Source: an uncultured Phycisphaerae bacterium
GTDB lineage: Bacteria; Planctomycetota; Phycisphaerae; UBA1845; Fen-1342
Reading direction: 5' to 3'
DNA: 64,000 bases
Assembly: GCA_937928595.1 (NCBI GenBank)
Contig: CALGJV010000015.1
Location: forward strand, 1-64,000
Part shown: positions 35,250 to 44,643 of the stretch, piece by piece
How positions within the stretch are numbered: the stretch's first letter is position 1
Layout: every line of letters begins with the position of its first letter
The notes under the pieces: generated by a model
Told to the model about the DNA's origin: nothing
Database searches by the model: none
What the model saw: the letters and a program-made list of their open reading frames with translations, nothing else
Translations under genes and position numbers: made by a program

Positions 35250-35663
35250 ATGAGCATGTCGGTTTCGAGCTACGCGGACAACTCGGAATCCACCCCGGCA
35301 AGCCGGGCGCTCCCGCGGCTCCTGGTTGTGGAGCCCGACCGGCTCACCCAGTGGTCCATCGCGAAGTTCCTCGCCCGCTGGTTCACCATCCGGCGGACCG
35401 GGTCCGTGGACGGCGCCCGCGCGCTGCTGCGCGAGCAGCCGGTCGACGACCTCCTGCTTTCCGGCAACCTCCCGGCCGGCGCGGCCGAGGCCCTGGACGC
35501 CTTCGCACGCGAGCAGAATCCCGCCGTCCGCACAATCCTGATGGTTACGGGCGAAGGGGAGCTCCCCCGGCTGCCCGGGGCGGATCTGATCGAGAAGCCC
35601 TTCGAGCTGTCGGCCCTGGCGCGGCTTCTGGGAGTACCGGCCGCCGAGTTGGCGCAGGCCTGA
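35250..35663 (+). CDS. stand-alone degenerate receiver domain protein
   Basis: 137 residues. After a ~20-residue Ser-rich N-terminus the protein reads as a CheY-like receiver: LLVVEPDRLTQWSIAKFL, DDLLLSGNLPAG, VRTILMVTG and DLIEKPFELSALARLL. The phospho-acceptor Asp is replaced by Ser (S71), and the acidic pair is E28-P29. The switch Thr (T100) and conserved Lys (K116) remain. It probably works without phosphorylation, as a binding partner or titrator. It is the single gene between the globin kinase operon (divergent) and malic enzyme (convergent), and has its own sigma-54 promoter. ATG at 35250 is used; 35256 is an alternative. Confidence 0.75.
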   Translation: MSMSVSSYADNSESTPASRALPRLLVVEPDRLTQWSIAKFLARWFTIRRTGSVDGARALLREQPVDDLLLSGNLPAGAAEALDAFAREQNPAVRTILMVTGEGELPRLPGADLIEKPFELSALARLLGVPAAELAQA

Positions 35664-35764
35664 TTCCCTCCCGCGACTGCCCCCCTGTCGTCGGCCTCGA
35701 AACAGAAGCGGGCGCCGCGCCCCAACGCGCGACGCCTGCGGTTGCTGTACATCGATCTCCGCCG

Positions 35765-37477
35765 TCAGTCGGCGGGTTCGTACGGCTGGTAGTCGGGGTA
35801 CCACATGGCCCCGCGGACCAGCGGCTCGATCTCCGCTTCGGGAATCATCCGCCCGAGGTTGAGCCGCCGCGCCTCGCGGATCACGTTCATTGCGATGCGG
35901 GCGCTGATCTCACGCAGCATGCTCTGCTCCGGGTAGAGCGCGTGGAGCTTGAGCCGGTCGGGCGTGATGCACTCGGCCAGCGTCTTGGCCGCGACCATGA
36001 AGAACGACTCGGGCACCTCGGTCGCCTCGGACAGGATCGCCCCCAGGCCGACGCCCGGGAAGATGAACACGTTGTTGCCCTGCCCGATGACGTGCCTCTG
36101 CCCGTTGTACTCCACCGGTTCGAACGGGCTGCCGGTCGCCACCAGCGCCCGGCCGTCGGTCCAGCGAATCGCCTCGGCCGGCGTGCACTCCGCCTTGGAA
36201 GTGGGGTTGCTGAACGCGTAGATGATCGGCCGTTCGACATGCTTGGCCATCTCGCGGACGATCTCCTCGGTGAACGTGCCGGCGCGGGCCGTGGTGCCCA
36301 GCAGGATCGTCGGTTTGACGTGCCGGACGACCTCGAGCAGGTCCCAGGGGCCGTTGCCCTTAAATCCGTAATCGCGCAGCTCGGCCTTGGTCAGGGCGAA
36401 CGGTCGCTTGTGCGGGTCCTTGATTGGCTCCCCGTCGTGGACCAGACCCACGGAGTCGACGAACACCTGGTTGCGGTGCACCTGCGCCTTGTCGTCCGTC
36501 TCCAACAGCATCGCGTCGGCCACGAGCCGCCCGATGCCGACGCCGGCCGCGCCGGCCCCCGCGTAGACGATCCGCTGCTCGCAGAGCTTGCCGCCCGTGA
36601 TGCGCAGACCGCCGTACAGGCCCGCCAGAGCCACGGCGGCGGTGCCCTGAATGTCGTCATTGAAGCACGGGATGCGCCGCCGGTAACGGTCCAGCACCAT
36701 GAACGCGATGTTCTTGTGGAAGTCCTCCCACTGCACCAGCGCGCGCGGGAAGACCTCCTTGACGCCGTTTACGAACGCCTCCACGACCCGCTCGTACGCC
36801 TCCCCCCGCAGACGCCGGTTGCGCCAGCCCATGTAGTACGGGTCGTTGAGCAGGTCGGGGTTGTCGGTCCCGACGTCGAGGCTGATCGGCAGCGTGGCGG
36901 ACGGGTGAATGCCCGCCCCGGCACAGTACAGGGCGATCTTGCCGATCGGGATGCCCATGCCGCCCGCCCCCTGGTCCCCCAGGCCCAGGATGCGCTCGTT
37001 GTCCGTCACGACGATCAGGCGAATTTCGGTGCTCGCGGCGTTACGCAGCACCTCCGGCACCCGCTCGATGTCGTCCGGCGTGATCCACAGCCCGCGCGTC
37101 CGGCGGAGGATGTGACTGAACTGCTGGCACGCCTGCCCGACCGTCGGCGTGTAGACGATCGGCAGCAACTCCGCCGTGTTCTCGACCAGCACGCGGTAGA
37201 ACAGCGTTTCGTTGAGGTCCTGCAGTGCAGCCAGCCCAATGTACTTCTCCAGCGGCGTGCCTTTCGCCCGCAGGTGCTCCAGTTCGAGCTGCACCTGCTC
37301 CTCGATCGTCAGCACGCGCCATGGCAGCAGCCCGCGAAGGCCGAAGCGCTCGCGCTCTTCAGCCGTGAAGGCCCGCCCCTTGTTCAGCAGCGGGTTGCGC
37401 AGCAGCTCCCGGCCGCGCAGCGGCACGCGCAGGCGCTGGCCGGCTTTCCAGTAATTCGGCGGTAGTCTGAAGTTCAT
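35765..37477 (-). CDS. maeA: malic enzyme (malate to pyruvate + CO2)
   Basis: 570 residues, the long bacterial/eukaryotic form. Visible motifs: [40 protein letters not shown], the metal site [11 protein letters not shown], the Rossmann fold [13 protein letters not shown] and late [17 protein letters not shown]. The form usually prefers NAD. ATG at 37477 has AGGAG upstream. It is the third gene of a minus-strand run after PFOR and the DHOD-like gene, with about 100-nt gaps, and would supply pyruvate for PFOR. Confidence 0.92.
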   Translation of the reverse strand: MNFRLPPNYWKAGQRLRVPLRGRELLRNPLLNKGRAFTAEERERFGLRGLLPWRVLTIEEQVQLELEHLRAKGTPLEKYIGLAALQDLNETLFYRVLVENTAELLPIVYTPTVGQACQQFSHILRRTRGLWITPDDIERVPEVLRNAASTEIRLIVVTDNERILGLGDQGAGGMGIPIGKIALYCAGAGIHPSATLPISLDVGTDNPDLLNDPYYMGWRNRRLRGEAYERVVEAFVNGVKEVFPRALVQWEDFHKNIAFMVLDRYRRRIPCFNDDIQGTAAVALAGLYGGLRITGGKLCEQRIVYAGAGAAGVGIGRLVADAMLLETDDKAQVHRNQVFVDSVGLVHDGEPIKDPHKRPFALTKAELRDYGFKGNGPWDLLEVVRHVKPTILLGTTARAGTFTEEIVREMAKHVERPIIYAFSNPTSKAECTPAEAIRWTDGRALVATGSPFEPVEYNGQRHVIGQGNNVFIFPGVGLGAILSEATEVPESFFMVAAKTLAECITPDRLKLHALYPEQSMLREISARIAMNVIREARRLNLGRMIPEAEIEPLVRGAMWYPDYQPYEPAD

Positions 37478-37576
37478 CGGATGCGCTCCTTCTGCGCGGC
37501 CGTGCACGCCACGCAATCCGCCCCTACGGTAACCGCCCGGGCCGGTCCCCGCCAAGGGCGGCCGCGCAGCGCCACC

Positions 37577-38566
37577 TCAGGCGTAGCTGGCGAGGACCTT
37601 CATGTAGTTCGCCCGCTCGAACGCCGCCGGGTCCGCGACCGCGCGCTGGCTCATGCTGCCCTTCATCTGGGCCAGCGATTCGTATTCGTGGTCCCGCATC
37701 CACGTCGTCAACTCGTCGAGGATCACTTTCAGCTCGCCCGGCCCCTTGCGCAGCAGCACCGAGCAGAGCTGCGTGACGTCCGCGCCGGCCATCACGAGCT
37801 TCAGCACATCGTGGGCCGTCGCCACACCGGTCGTCGCCGCGAGGCTCGCCTTGACCTGCGTGTAAAGAATCGCGATCCAGCGCAGCGGAAGCCGCATCTC
37901 GTGCGGCGTGCTCAGCACGAGGTTCGGGAACACCTCGAGCTTCTCCAGGTCGATGTCCGGCTGGTAGAACCGGTTGAACAGCACCAGCCCGTCGGCCCCC
38001 GCCTCGTCCAGCCGCCGGCACATCGCCCCGGTCGCGCTGAAGAACGGACTGAGCTTCATCGCCACCGGGATCGACACGACGCGCTTCACGGCTGCCAGGA
38101 TGTCAACGTAGAGCGCCTCGACCGCCTGCGACGTCAGGCTCGGGTTCGTCGCGACGTAGTAAACGTTCAACTCGAGCGCGTCGGCGCCGGCCTGCTGCAT
38201 CTGCCGGGCGTACTCCGTCCACCCCCCGACCGTCACGCCGTTCAGGCTGGCGATGACCGGGATCCGCACGGCCGACTTGGCCTTGCGGATGTGCTCGAGG
38301 TACTCCTCCGGACCGAGTCGGAACTCCTCCGGCTTCGGAAAGTAGGTCAGCGATTCGGCGAACGATTCCGTGCCGGCGCTCAGGTGGTGGTCGAGCGCCG
38401 CGGCCTCGTGCGTGAGCTGCTCCTCGAACAGCGAGTGCAGGACGACCGCGGAGGCACCGGCGTCCTCGAGCCGCCGGATCGAGTCGAGACTGGCCGTCAA
38501 GGGACTGGACGAGGGCACCAGCGGGTTCTTCAGCCGCAGGCCCAGGTAAGTTGTCGAGAGATCCAT
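37577..38566 (-). CDS. dihydroorotate dehydrogenase-like flavoprotein
   Basis: 329-residue FMN-type TIM barrel: [63 protein letters not shown] and [32 protein letters not shown]. It resembles PyrD but belongs to the 'DHOD-like' group often seen next to pyruvate:ferredoxin oxidoreductase in anaerobes. Here it is the gene directly after PFOR. The true substrate is unknown; a redox role with ferredoxin or in anaerobic pyrimidine synthesis are both possible. Confidence 0.82.
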   Translation of the reverse strand: MDLSTTYLGLRLKNPLVPSSSPLTASLDSIRRLEDAGASAVVLHSLFEEQLTHEAAALDHHLSAGTESFAESLTYFPKPEEFRLGPEEYLEHIRKAKSAVRIPVIASLNGVTVGGWTEYARQMQQAGADALELNVYYVATNPSLTSQAVEALYVDILAAVKRVVSIPVAMKLSPFFSATGAMCRRLDEAGADGLVLFNRFYQPDIDLEKLEVFPNLVLSTPHEMRLPLRWIAILYTQVKASLAATTGVATAHDVLKLVMAGADVTQLCSVLLRKGPGELKVILDELTTWMRDHEYESLAQMKGSMSQRAVADPAAFERANYMKVLASYA

Positions 38567-38587
38567 CGCTGCCGTTTCCTTTCTGAC

Positions 38588-38605
38588 GCCGGCCCGCAGG
38601 CCGGC
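38588..38605. other. 7-bp hairpin between PFOR and the DHOD-like gene
   Basis: GCCGGCC-CGCA-GGCCGGC, perfect stem, in the 81-nt gap. No U-tract follows on the minus strand, so it is more likely an mRNA processing or stability element than a terminator. Confidence 0.45.
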
Positions 38606-38647
38606 GGGGTCCCGTCCGAAGTGTGCCCGGCGCCGCCGGGTCGCCGA

Positions 38648-41600
38648 CTAGTGCCCGTTGCCGCCGGCCGTCGCGTTCTCGCCGCTCGCGGGGGCGAACA
38701 GCGTTGCCAGCTGCTCGTACATCCGCCAGCGCTGGAGGGCATCCTGCTGGCCAAGCTGGAGCAGCACCCGGGCATCCTCGGGCTTGCTCTTGGTGAGCAT
38801 CTTGAAACGCGTCTGCTCGTACGCGAAGTCCTCGTACCGGAGCGAAGGCTTCCGCGAGTCGAGCTGGAGCGGGTTCTGCCCCGCCGCCGCCAGCTCCGGA
38901 TTGAATCGGAGGAGCGGGAAGTGCCCGCTCTCGACGGCCTTCTTCTGCGTGTCGAGGCCCAGCCGCATGTTGATGCCGTGCGCGATGCAGTGGCTGTAGG
39001 CGATGATCAGCGACGGTCCGTCGTACGCCTCGGCCTCGATGAACGCCTTGACCGTCTGCTGGTCGTTGGCGCCCATCGCCACCTTGGCGACGTAGATGTT
39101 GCCGTAGGTCATGGCGATCAGCGCCATGTCCTTCTTGTTCATGGGCTTGCCGCCCGCCGCGAACTTGGCCACCGCCCCGCGGGGCGTCGACTTCGAGCAC
39201 TGCCCGCCGGTGTTCGAGTACACCTCGGTGTCGAGCACCAGCACATTCACGTTCCGGCCCGTCGCCAGCACGTGGTCCAGCCCGCCGTAGCCGATGTCGT
39301 AGGCCCAGCCGTCGCCGCCCACGATCCACACGCTCTTCTTCACGAGCACGTCAGCCAGCTCCAGCAGGCTGCGGGCCTCGGTCGACGTCTGGCCGGCGAG
39401 CTTCTTCTTCAGCGCGGCCACGCGCTCGCGCTGCGCCGCGATGTCGGCGTCGGTCTTCTGCGGGGCCTTCAGCAGCGCGTCGGCCAGGTCACCGCCCAGC
39501 GTGTCGCGCAGTCGGGTCAGCAGCTCGCGGGCGTATTCCGCGTGCTTGTCCAAGGTCAGCCGATAACCCAGGCCGAACTCGGCGTTGTCCTCGAACAGCG
39601 AGTTGCACCAGGCCGGGCCGCGGCCGTCCTTGTTCACGACCCAGGGCGCCGTCGGCAGGTTGCCGCCGTAGATCGACGAGCAGCCGGTCGCGTTGGCGAT
39701 GATGGCGCGGTCGCCGAAAAGCTGGGTCAGCAGCTTGATGTACGGCGTCTCGCCGCAGCCCGAGCAGGCGCCGGAGTACTCGAACAGGGGCTGAAGGAAC
39801 TGCGAGCCCTTGACCGTGTTCACCTTGACCTTCTGCCGGTCGACCTCCGGCAGGTCCAGGAAGAACGCGTAGTTCGCCCGCTCGCGCTCGCGGATCGGCG
39901 GCTGGAACTCCATGTTGATGGCCTTGAGCCGCGTCTCCCTCTTGTTCTTGGCCGGGCAGGCCTCGACGCACACGCCGCAGCCGGTGCAGTCCTCCGGCGC
40001 GACCTGCACCGTCACGACACAGCCCTCCAGCTCCTTGCCGATGTACTTCTTCGACTTGAAGCCCGCCGGAGCGTCCTTCAGCAACGCCGGGTCGTAGGCC
40101 TTCATCCGGATCGCCGCGTGCGGGCACACCAGCGCGCACTTGCCGCACTGCACGCACGTGTCCGCGTCCCATACCGGGATCTCGATCCCGATGTTCCGCT
40201 TCTCCCAGCGGGTCGTGTGCGTCGGGAACGTCCCGTCCGACGGCAGCTTGCTGGTCGGCAGCTCGTCGCCCCGGAAGACCATCATGGGCCCCAGCACTTC
40301 CTTGACGAAGGCCGGCGCCTCCTCCGGGACCGGCGGCCGCACGTGCAGCGTGCTCGTCGCCCGCGCCGGCACGGGAATCTCGTGCAGGTTGTCGAGCGTC
40401 TGGTCGACGGCCGCCCAGTTCTTCTTGACGACCTCCTCGCCTTTGCGCCCGTACTCCTTCTTGATGGCGTTCTTGATGGCCGTGATGGCCTGATCCTTCG
40501 GCAGAATGCCCGAGATCGCGAAGAAGCACGTCTGCATGATCGTGTTCACGCGGCCGCCCATCCCCGTGTCCTTGGCGACCTTGTAACCGTCGATTGCGTA
40601 CAGCTTGAGCTTCTTGGCGATGATCTGCTGCTGCACCTCGAACGGGAGTTTGTCCCACGTCTCGGACGCCGGATACGGCGTGTTCAGCAGGAACACCGCG
40701 CCGGGCAGGGCGCTGGAGAGCATGTCATACCGCTCCAGGAACGCCCAGTTGTGACAGGCGACGAAGTTCGCTTCGGTGATCAGGTAGCTCGAGCGGATCG
40801 GCTTCGGCCCGAACCGCAGGTGCGACACCGTCATCGAGCCGGCCTTCTTCGAGTCGTACACGAAGTAACCCTGGGCGTAGTTCGGCGTGTCTTCGCCGAT
40901 GATCTTGATCGAGTTCTTGTTGGCCCCGACCGTGCCGTCCGCCCCCAGCCCGTAGAACAGCGCCCGCACGACGCCCGGGTCCTCGGTCGAAAACTTCGGG
41001 TCGTACGGCAGGCTCGAATGCGTAACGTCCTCGTGGATGCCGATCGTGAAGTGGTTCTTAGGCGTCGCCGCGGCCAGGTTGTCGAGCACGCCCTTGACCA
41101 TCGCCGGCGTGAACTCCTTGCTCGACAGCCCGTACCGCCCGCCGACGATCCGCGGCAGACCCGTCCGCTGGCCGCTCGCGACCGCCTCACCAAACGCGCT
41201 GAGCACGTCCTTGTACAGCGGCTCGCCCGCCGCGCCCGGCTCCTTCGTGCGGTCCAGCACCGCCACGGCCTTGACGGTGGGCGGAATCGCCGCCAGCAGC
41301 GCCGCCGGCGCCCAGGGGCGATACAGCCGCACTTTCACGACGCCGACCTTCGCCCCGCGGGAGTTCAGCGCTTCGACAGCCTCGTGCGCGACCTCGGCGC
41401 CCGAGCCCATCAGCACGATGACCCGCTCGGCGTCCGGGGCGCCCACGTAGTCGAACAGGTGATAGGAGCGCCCGACGACCTCCGCGAAGCGGTCCATCAC
41501 GCGCTGCACCACGGCCGGGCAATCGCGGTAAAACGGGTTGACCGTCTCGCGTGCCTGGAAGAACACGTCCGGGTTCTGGGCTGTGCCACGGAGCATCGGC

Positions 41601-42238
41601 CGGTCCGGCGTCAGCGCCCGCGCCCGGTGGGCCGCCAGCGCCTCCGCGTTCAGCATCGCCCGCATGTCCTCGAGCGTCAGCTCCTCGATCTTCTGCACCT
41701 CGTGCGACGTGCGGAAGCCGTCGAAAAAGTGCATGAACGGGACGCGGCTCTCGAGCGTCGCGGCGTGCGACACGAGCGCGAGGTCCATCGCCTCCTGCAC
41801 GGAGCCCGAGGCCAGCATGCCGAAGCCGGTGGAGCGGCAGGCCATCACGTCGCTGTGGTCGCCGAAGATCGACAGCGCGTGCGTCGCCACCGTCCGGGCC
41901 GTGATGTGAAACACGGTCGGTAGCAGCTCGCCCGCCATCTTGAACATCGTCGGGATCATCAGCAGCAGGCCCTGCGACGCCGTGAACGTGCAGGTCAGCG
42001 CGCCGGTCGTCGCGGCGCCGTGCACGGAGGCGCACGCCCCGCCCTCGCTCTGCATCTCGATCACGTGCGGGATCGTGCCCCAGAGGTTCGCCCGACCACC
42101 CGCGGACCACTCGTCCGACCACTCGCCCATCGGCGACGACGGCGTGATCGGGTAAATGGCAATCACCTCGCTCAACGCGTGCGCGACGTGGGCCGCCGCC
42201 TGATTGCCGTCGATCGTGACCATGCGACGTTTGCTCAT
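38648..42238 (-). CDS. nifJ: pyruvate:ferredoxin (flavodoxin) oxidoreductase
   Basis: Oxygen-sensitive conversion of pyruvate + CoA to acetyl-CoA + CO2 with electrons to ferredoxin. 1,196 residues in the fused domain order: domain I pyruvate/TPP (IYPITPSSPMGEWSDEW), the gamma domain, an 8Fe ferredoxin insert (CVQCGKCALVCPHA and CTGCGVCVEACPAK), then the TPP domain. That domain has the proximal-cluster cysteines (GACSGCGETPY) and GGDGWAYDIGYGGLDHVLATG. ATG at 42238 follows GGAGAG by eight bases; a GTG nine bases earlier is less likely. Intact cluster ligands suggest a working enzyme and at least facultatively anaerobic metabolism. Confidence 0.95.
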   Translation of the reverse strand: MSKRRMVTIDGNQAAAHVAHALSEVIAIYPITPSSPMGEWSDEWSAGGRANLWGTIPHVIEMQSEGGACASVHGAATTGALTCTFTASQGLLLMIPTMFKMAGELLPTVFHITARTVATHALSIFGDHSDVMACRSTGFGMLASGSVQEAMDLALVSHAATLESRVPFMHFFDGFRTSHEVQKIEELTLEDMRAMLNAEALAAHRARALTPDRPMLRGTAQNPDVFFQARETVNPFYRDCPAVVQRVMDRFAEVVGRSYHLFDYVGAPDAERVIVLMGSGAEVAHEAVEALNSRGAKVGVVKVRLYRPWAPAALLAAIPPTVKAVAVLDRTKEPGAAGEPLYKDVLSAFGEAVASGQRTGLPRIVGGRYGLSSKEFTPAMVKGVLDNLAAATPKNHFTIGIHEDVTHSSLPYDPKFSTEDPGVVRALFYGLGADGTVGANKNSIKIIGEDTPNYAQGYFVYDSKKAGSMTVSHLRFGPKPIRSSYLITEANFVACHNWAFLERYDMLSSALPGAVFLLNTPYPASETWDKLPFEVQQQIIAKKLKLYAIDGYKVAKDTGMGGRVNTIMQTCFFAISGILPKDQAITAIKNAIKKEYGRKGEEVVKKNWAAVDQTLDNLHEIPVPARATSTLHVRPPVPEEAPAFVKEVLGPMMVFRGDELPTSKLPSDGTFPTHTTRWEKRNIGIEIPVWDADTCVQCGKCALVCPHAAIRMKAYDPALLKDAPAGFKSKKYIGKELEGCVVTVQVAPEDCTGCGVCVEACPAKNKRETRLKAINMEFQPPIRERERANYAFFLDLPEVDRQKVKVNTVKGSQFLQPLFEYSGACSGCGETPYIKLLTQLFGDRAIIANATGCSSIYGGNLPTAPWVVNKDGRGPAWCNSLFEDNAEFGLGYRLTLDKHAEYARELLTRLRDTLGGDLADALLKAPQKTDADIAAQRERVAALKKKLAGQTSTEARSLLELADVLVKKSVWIVGGDGWAYDIGYGGLDHVLATGRNVNVLVLDTEVYSNTGGQCSKSTPRGAVAKFAAGGKPMNKKDMALIAMTYGNIYVAKVAMGANDQQTVKAFIEAEAYDGPSLIIAYSHCIAHGINMRLGLDTQKKAVESGHFPLLRFNPELAAAGQNPLQLDSRKPSLRYEDFAYEQTRFKMLTKSKPEDARVLLQLGQQDALQRWRMYEQLATLFAPASGENATAGGNGH

Positions 42239-42570
42239 GCGACTCACTCTCCGAAGGGACCAACCGCCGGCCGACAGCCGCGACTGGTCCTGTGCTGCAA
42301 CTGCGGTCCTTCACGTGCCGCAAACGCTCCCGACCTGGCGGGGACGGCCGCGCCTGGGGCGGCGTTCGCCGCTGGGGTGAACGCCGTATCCGAACCGCGC
42401 TCTGTACCGCGCGCCGGACTCCCCTGCAAGCAGCGTTCCTTCGGTGAATGTCCAGAGTGCTGGAACTCGGACCGCGCCCCCGCGTCGCCACCCCGCAGTT
42501 GCGGAAATCCGCGCACTCGTCGGCTGTGAAAGCCCGACAACTGACGTATCACCGCCGCAACAGGCTCGCG
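42239..42570. other. 332-bp intergenic region upstream of PFOR
   Basis: No gene seen. It contains the sigma-54-like site at 42425-42440 (minus strand) and CCGCCGCAACA at 42552-42562. That 11-mer is identical to the right half of the dyad at 35093-35112 and lies about 120 bp upstream of the -24 box. A small CCGCA-GT-TGCGG dyad (42489-42500) is also present. Confidence 0.5.
42425..42440 (-). promoter_or_regulatory. possible sigma-54 promoter of PFOR
   Basis: On the minus strand AGGAACG-CTGC-TTGCA: GG and GC are 10 nt apart and TTGCA is the consensus -12 box; the -24 box matches TGGCACG at five of seven. The leader would be about 175 nt. Confidence 0.42.
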
Positions 42571-44112
42571 TCAGCCCCCACCGACCGCCATGCCCGCCGG
42601 CTCACCGGCTCTTCCCCCGAGGGAACCCTCCTCGATGACCGGGAACGCCACGGTAAAGTTCGACCCCCGCCCCGGCTCCGAGTACGCATGCAGGTAGCCA
42701 CCGGCCTGTTCCACCACCTCGCGGACAATCGACAGCCCCAGTCCCGTCCCCGGGATCCCCGCCGCGACCGCCGCGTGCCCCCGTCGGAAGGCGTCGAAGA
42801 TCGAGCCCGCCCCCGTTGCGGAGGAGGCCGCCAACTCCGGGATGCCCATGCCCGTGTCCCGCACGACGACGAACGCGAATTCCTGCCGCCGCCCGTCGCC
42901 GTCCGGGCGATCCGGCAGCCGGCGCTGGCCGCGCAGCGCGACGATGCGCACGTGCCCGCCGGCGGGCGTGTACTTGACCGCGTTGTCCACGAGGTTCCCA
43001 ACGCAATCGGCCACGTCTTGTGGGTCCACCCGAACCTGCATGGACTGGCTCGTCCGGCACTGCCACGTGAGCTCCACCCCCTTCTCGCGCGCCACCGGCA
43101 GGTACCGCCCGTATAGCTCGGTGACGACCACAGCCAGATCGCACCTCGCCTTGCTATGCCGCCGTGGGTCGGCTTCCTGCACGCGCGCGAGAGCGAGCAG
43201 CTCCGAAACCTGCGACATACCGTCGCGGCAGCGGTGCACGATCTTGTCGCACGTGGCCAGGATGCCCGCCTTGTCCGTGACGATCCCGTCCCGGATGAGG
43301 TTCGCGAGCGTCTGCACCATCGCCAGCGGGCTCTTGAGCTGATGTGCCGCCGTCTGCATGAAGCGCGAGCGCCGCTGCTGGAGCTCTTGGATGGCCTGCC
43401 GCGATTCAACCAGCGCCGCATTCAGCCGGATGAGCATGTCCTCGCGCTGATCCAGGATGCGCCCGATGCGGTCGGTGAAGTACATCGTGCCGAAGATCGC
43501 CAGCGCCACCGTGACGGTGGTCAGCACGACGTAGTCCGCGTCGCCCTGGAGCCTCGTCGGCTCCAGGTGCGGCAGCAGCGGGTACCAGGGCAGGAGGCCC
43601 GCGAGCTGTCCGAGCGCCATGGCGGCAAACAGCGCCGCGCCCCAGGCACTGACGGCGAGGGCCTGCCAAGTGCGCAGCACGAGCCCGCTGATCGCGGCGT
43701 GGAACAGGTAGAACAGCACCATCGGGCTTTCGACCCCGCCCGTGAGGCTGAGAATCCACGTCAGGAGCAGCAGGTCGCTGGCGATCTGCGCGCCGGCGAA
43801 GAACTGCCCGCTGCGGATCGCCTGACGCTGTTCCCCTCCCGGAGCCTCGAGCTGCCGCCGCAGCAGCCCCGAGACGGCAGTCCACACCAGGTTGCTGGCC
43901 CCCACCGCCAGCACCGCCACAAGCAGCGCTGCCGGCCGACGCGTGTCCGGCAGCACGAAGCGTTCGACCGCGAGGGCGGCCAAAGCGCCGCCCATGAACA
44001 CCCAGCGAAGTCGCAGAAACCAATGCAGTTGCAGCAGCACGACGACCGCGTACGGCTTGCCTGCCGTGATGCTCGCCGGCACGTCCGGCAGCGGTGCGCG
44101 CGCGCTCAGCAT
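42571..44112 (-). CDS. membrane-bound histidine kinase
   Basis: 513 residues. Five to six hydrophobic helices lie in residues 20-240 (LLQLHWFLRLRWVFMGGALAAL, ALLVAVLAVGASNLVW, IASDLLLLTWILSL, VVLTTVTVALAIFGTMYF). A coiled coil follows, then HisKA with phospho-acceptor His in QTAAHQLKSPLAMVQTLANLI. The HATPase has NLVDNAVKYTPAGG, DTGMGIPELA and GTGLGLSIVREVVEQAGG. The input domain is not a recognised sensor. It overlaps the upstream receiver gene by seven bases, so the two are a two-component pair without a DNA-binding output. Confidence 0.87.
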   Translation of the reverse strand: MLSARAPLPDVPASITAGKPYAVVVLLQLHWFLRLRWVFMGGALAALAVERFVLPDTRRPAALLVAVLAVGASNLVWTAVSGLLRRQLEAPGGEQRQAIRSGQFFAGAQIASDLLLLTWILSLTGGVESPMVLFYLFHAAISGLVLRTWQALAVSAWGAALFAAMALGQLAGLLPWYPLLPHLEPTRLQGDADYVVLTTVTVALAIFGTMYFTDRIGRILDQREDMLIRLNAALVESRQAIQELQQRRSRFMQTAAHQLKSPLAMVQTLANLIRDGIVTDKAGILATCDKIVHRCRDGMSQVSELLALARVQEADPRRHSKARCDLAVVVTELYGRYLPVAREKGVELTWQCRTSQSMQVRVDPQDVADCVGNLVDNAVKYTPAGGHVRIVALRGQRRLPDRPDGDGRRQEFAFVVVRDTGMGIPELAASSATGAGSIFDAFRRGHAAVAAGIPGTGLGLSIVREVVEQAGGYLHAYSEPGRGSNFTVAFPVIEEGSLGGRAGEPAGMAVGGG

Positions 44113-44504
44113 AGTGCGCCTCCGCCCACATTCCGGAGCACCGCGGCCACGGCCCCGCGGAGCTGCTGGGCGTCCAGGGGTTTCTCCAGGAACCGCGCGC
44201 ACAGCTTCCCGACGGTACCGTCCTCCCGGTCCGCGAGGGGCACCGATGAGATCAGGATCACGGGCCGGCGCAACGCCGGGTCGTCCCGGACCTGCGCGGC
44301 CACTTCCAGCCCCTCCGTCGGCGTCGTGAGCATCACGTCCAGCAGCACGAGGTCCGGCTGCGCTGCGCGGATCAGCGCCAGTCCCTCCGACGCCGTCGTG
44401 CAGGCGAGAACCCGGTAACCCATCGGCTCCAGCACGAGGCGTACGACGTCATGCATGTCCGTGTCATCGTCGATGAGCAGAACCAGGGGGCCCGTCGTCG
44501 GCAT
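44106..44504 (-). CDS. single-domain response regulator
   Basis: 132-residue CheY-like receiver: acidic pocket LLIDDDTDMHDV, phospho-acceptor in LVLLDVMLTTPTEG, switch Ser in VILISSVPL and FLEKPLDAQQL. No output domain. It overlaps the kinase start. The frame remains open well upstream, but residues before the ATG at 44504 are not receiver-like. The 139-nt gap to hypF is A+T-richer and contains a CCTGC-GTGGT-GCAGG hairpin (44600-44614) beyond the hypF stop. Confidence 0.85.
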   Translation of the reverse strand: MPTTGPLVLLIDDDTDMHDVVRLVLEPMGYRVLACTTASEGLALIRAAQPDLVLLDVMLTTPTEGLEVAAQVRDDPALRRPVILISSVPLADREDGTVGKLCARFLEKPLDAQQLRGAVAAVLRNVGGGALC

Positions 44505-44643
44505 CGCACGATCCGCAGCCGGCACAACGCCCGTCGCGGCTCGGCCGGATGCGTCGCGCGGCGAAATGGCATAATCGAACCTACGTATCTGAATCTTAGC
44601 CTGCGTGGTGCAGGAACGCAACGGTCGCGTGAAAAAAGTACAG

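Noticed and set aside
36000-37576. sigma-54 site before malic enzyme (ACGCAATCCGCCCC on +)
   Set aside because: The GC-N10-CC spacing fails by position, so it was dropped.
37481-41923. A 1,480-codon open frame on the + strand opposite PFOR and the DHOD-like gene
   Set aside because: It is antisense to two unmistakable genes; its translation is Arg/Val/Leu-rich without motifs, the usual artefact of high G+C third positions.
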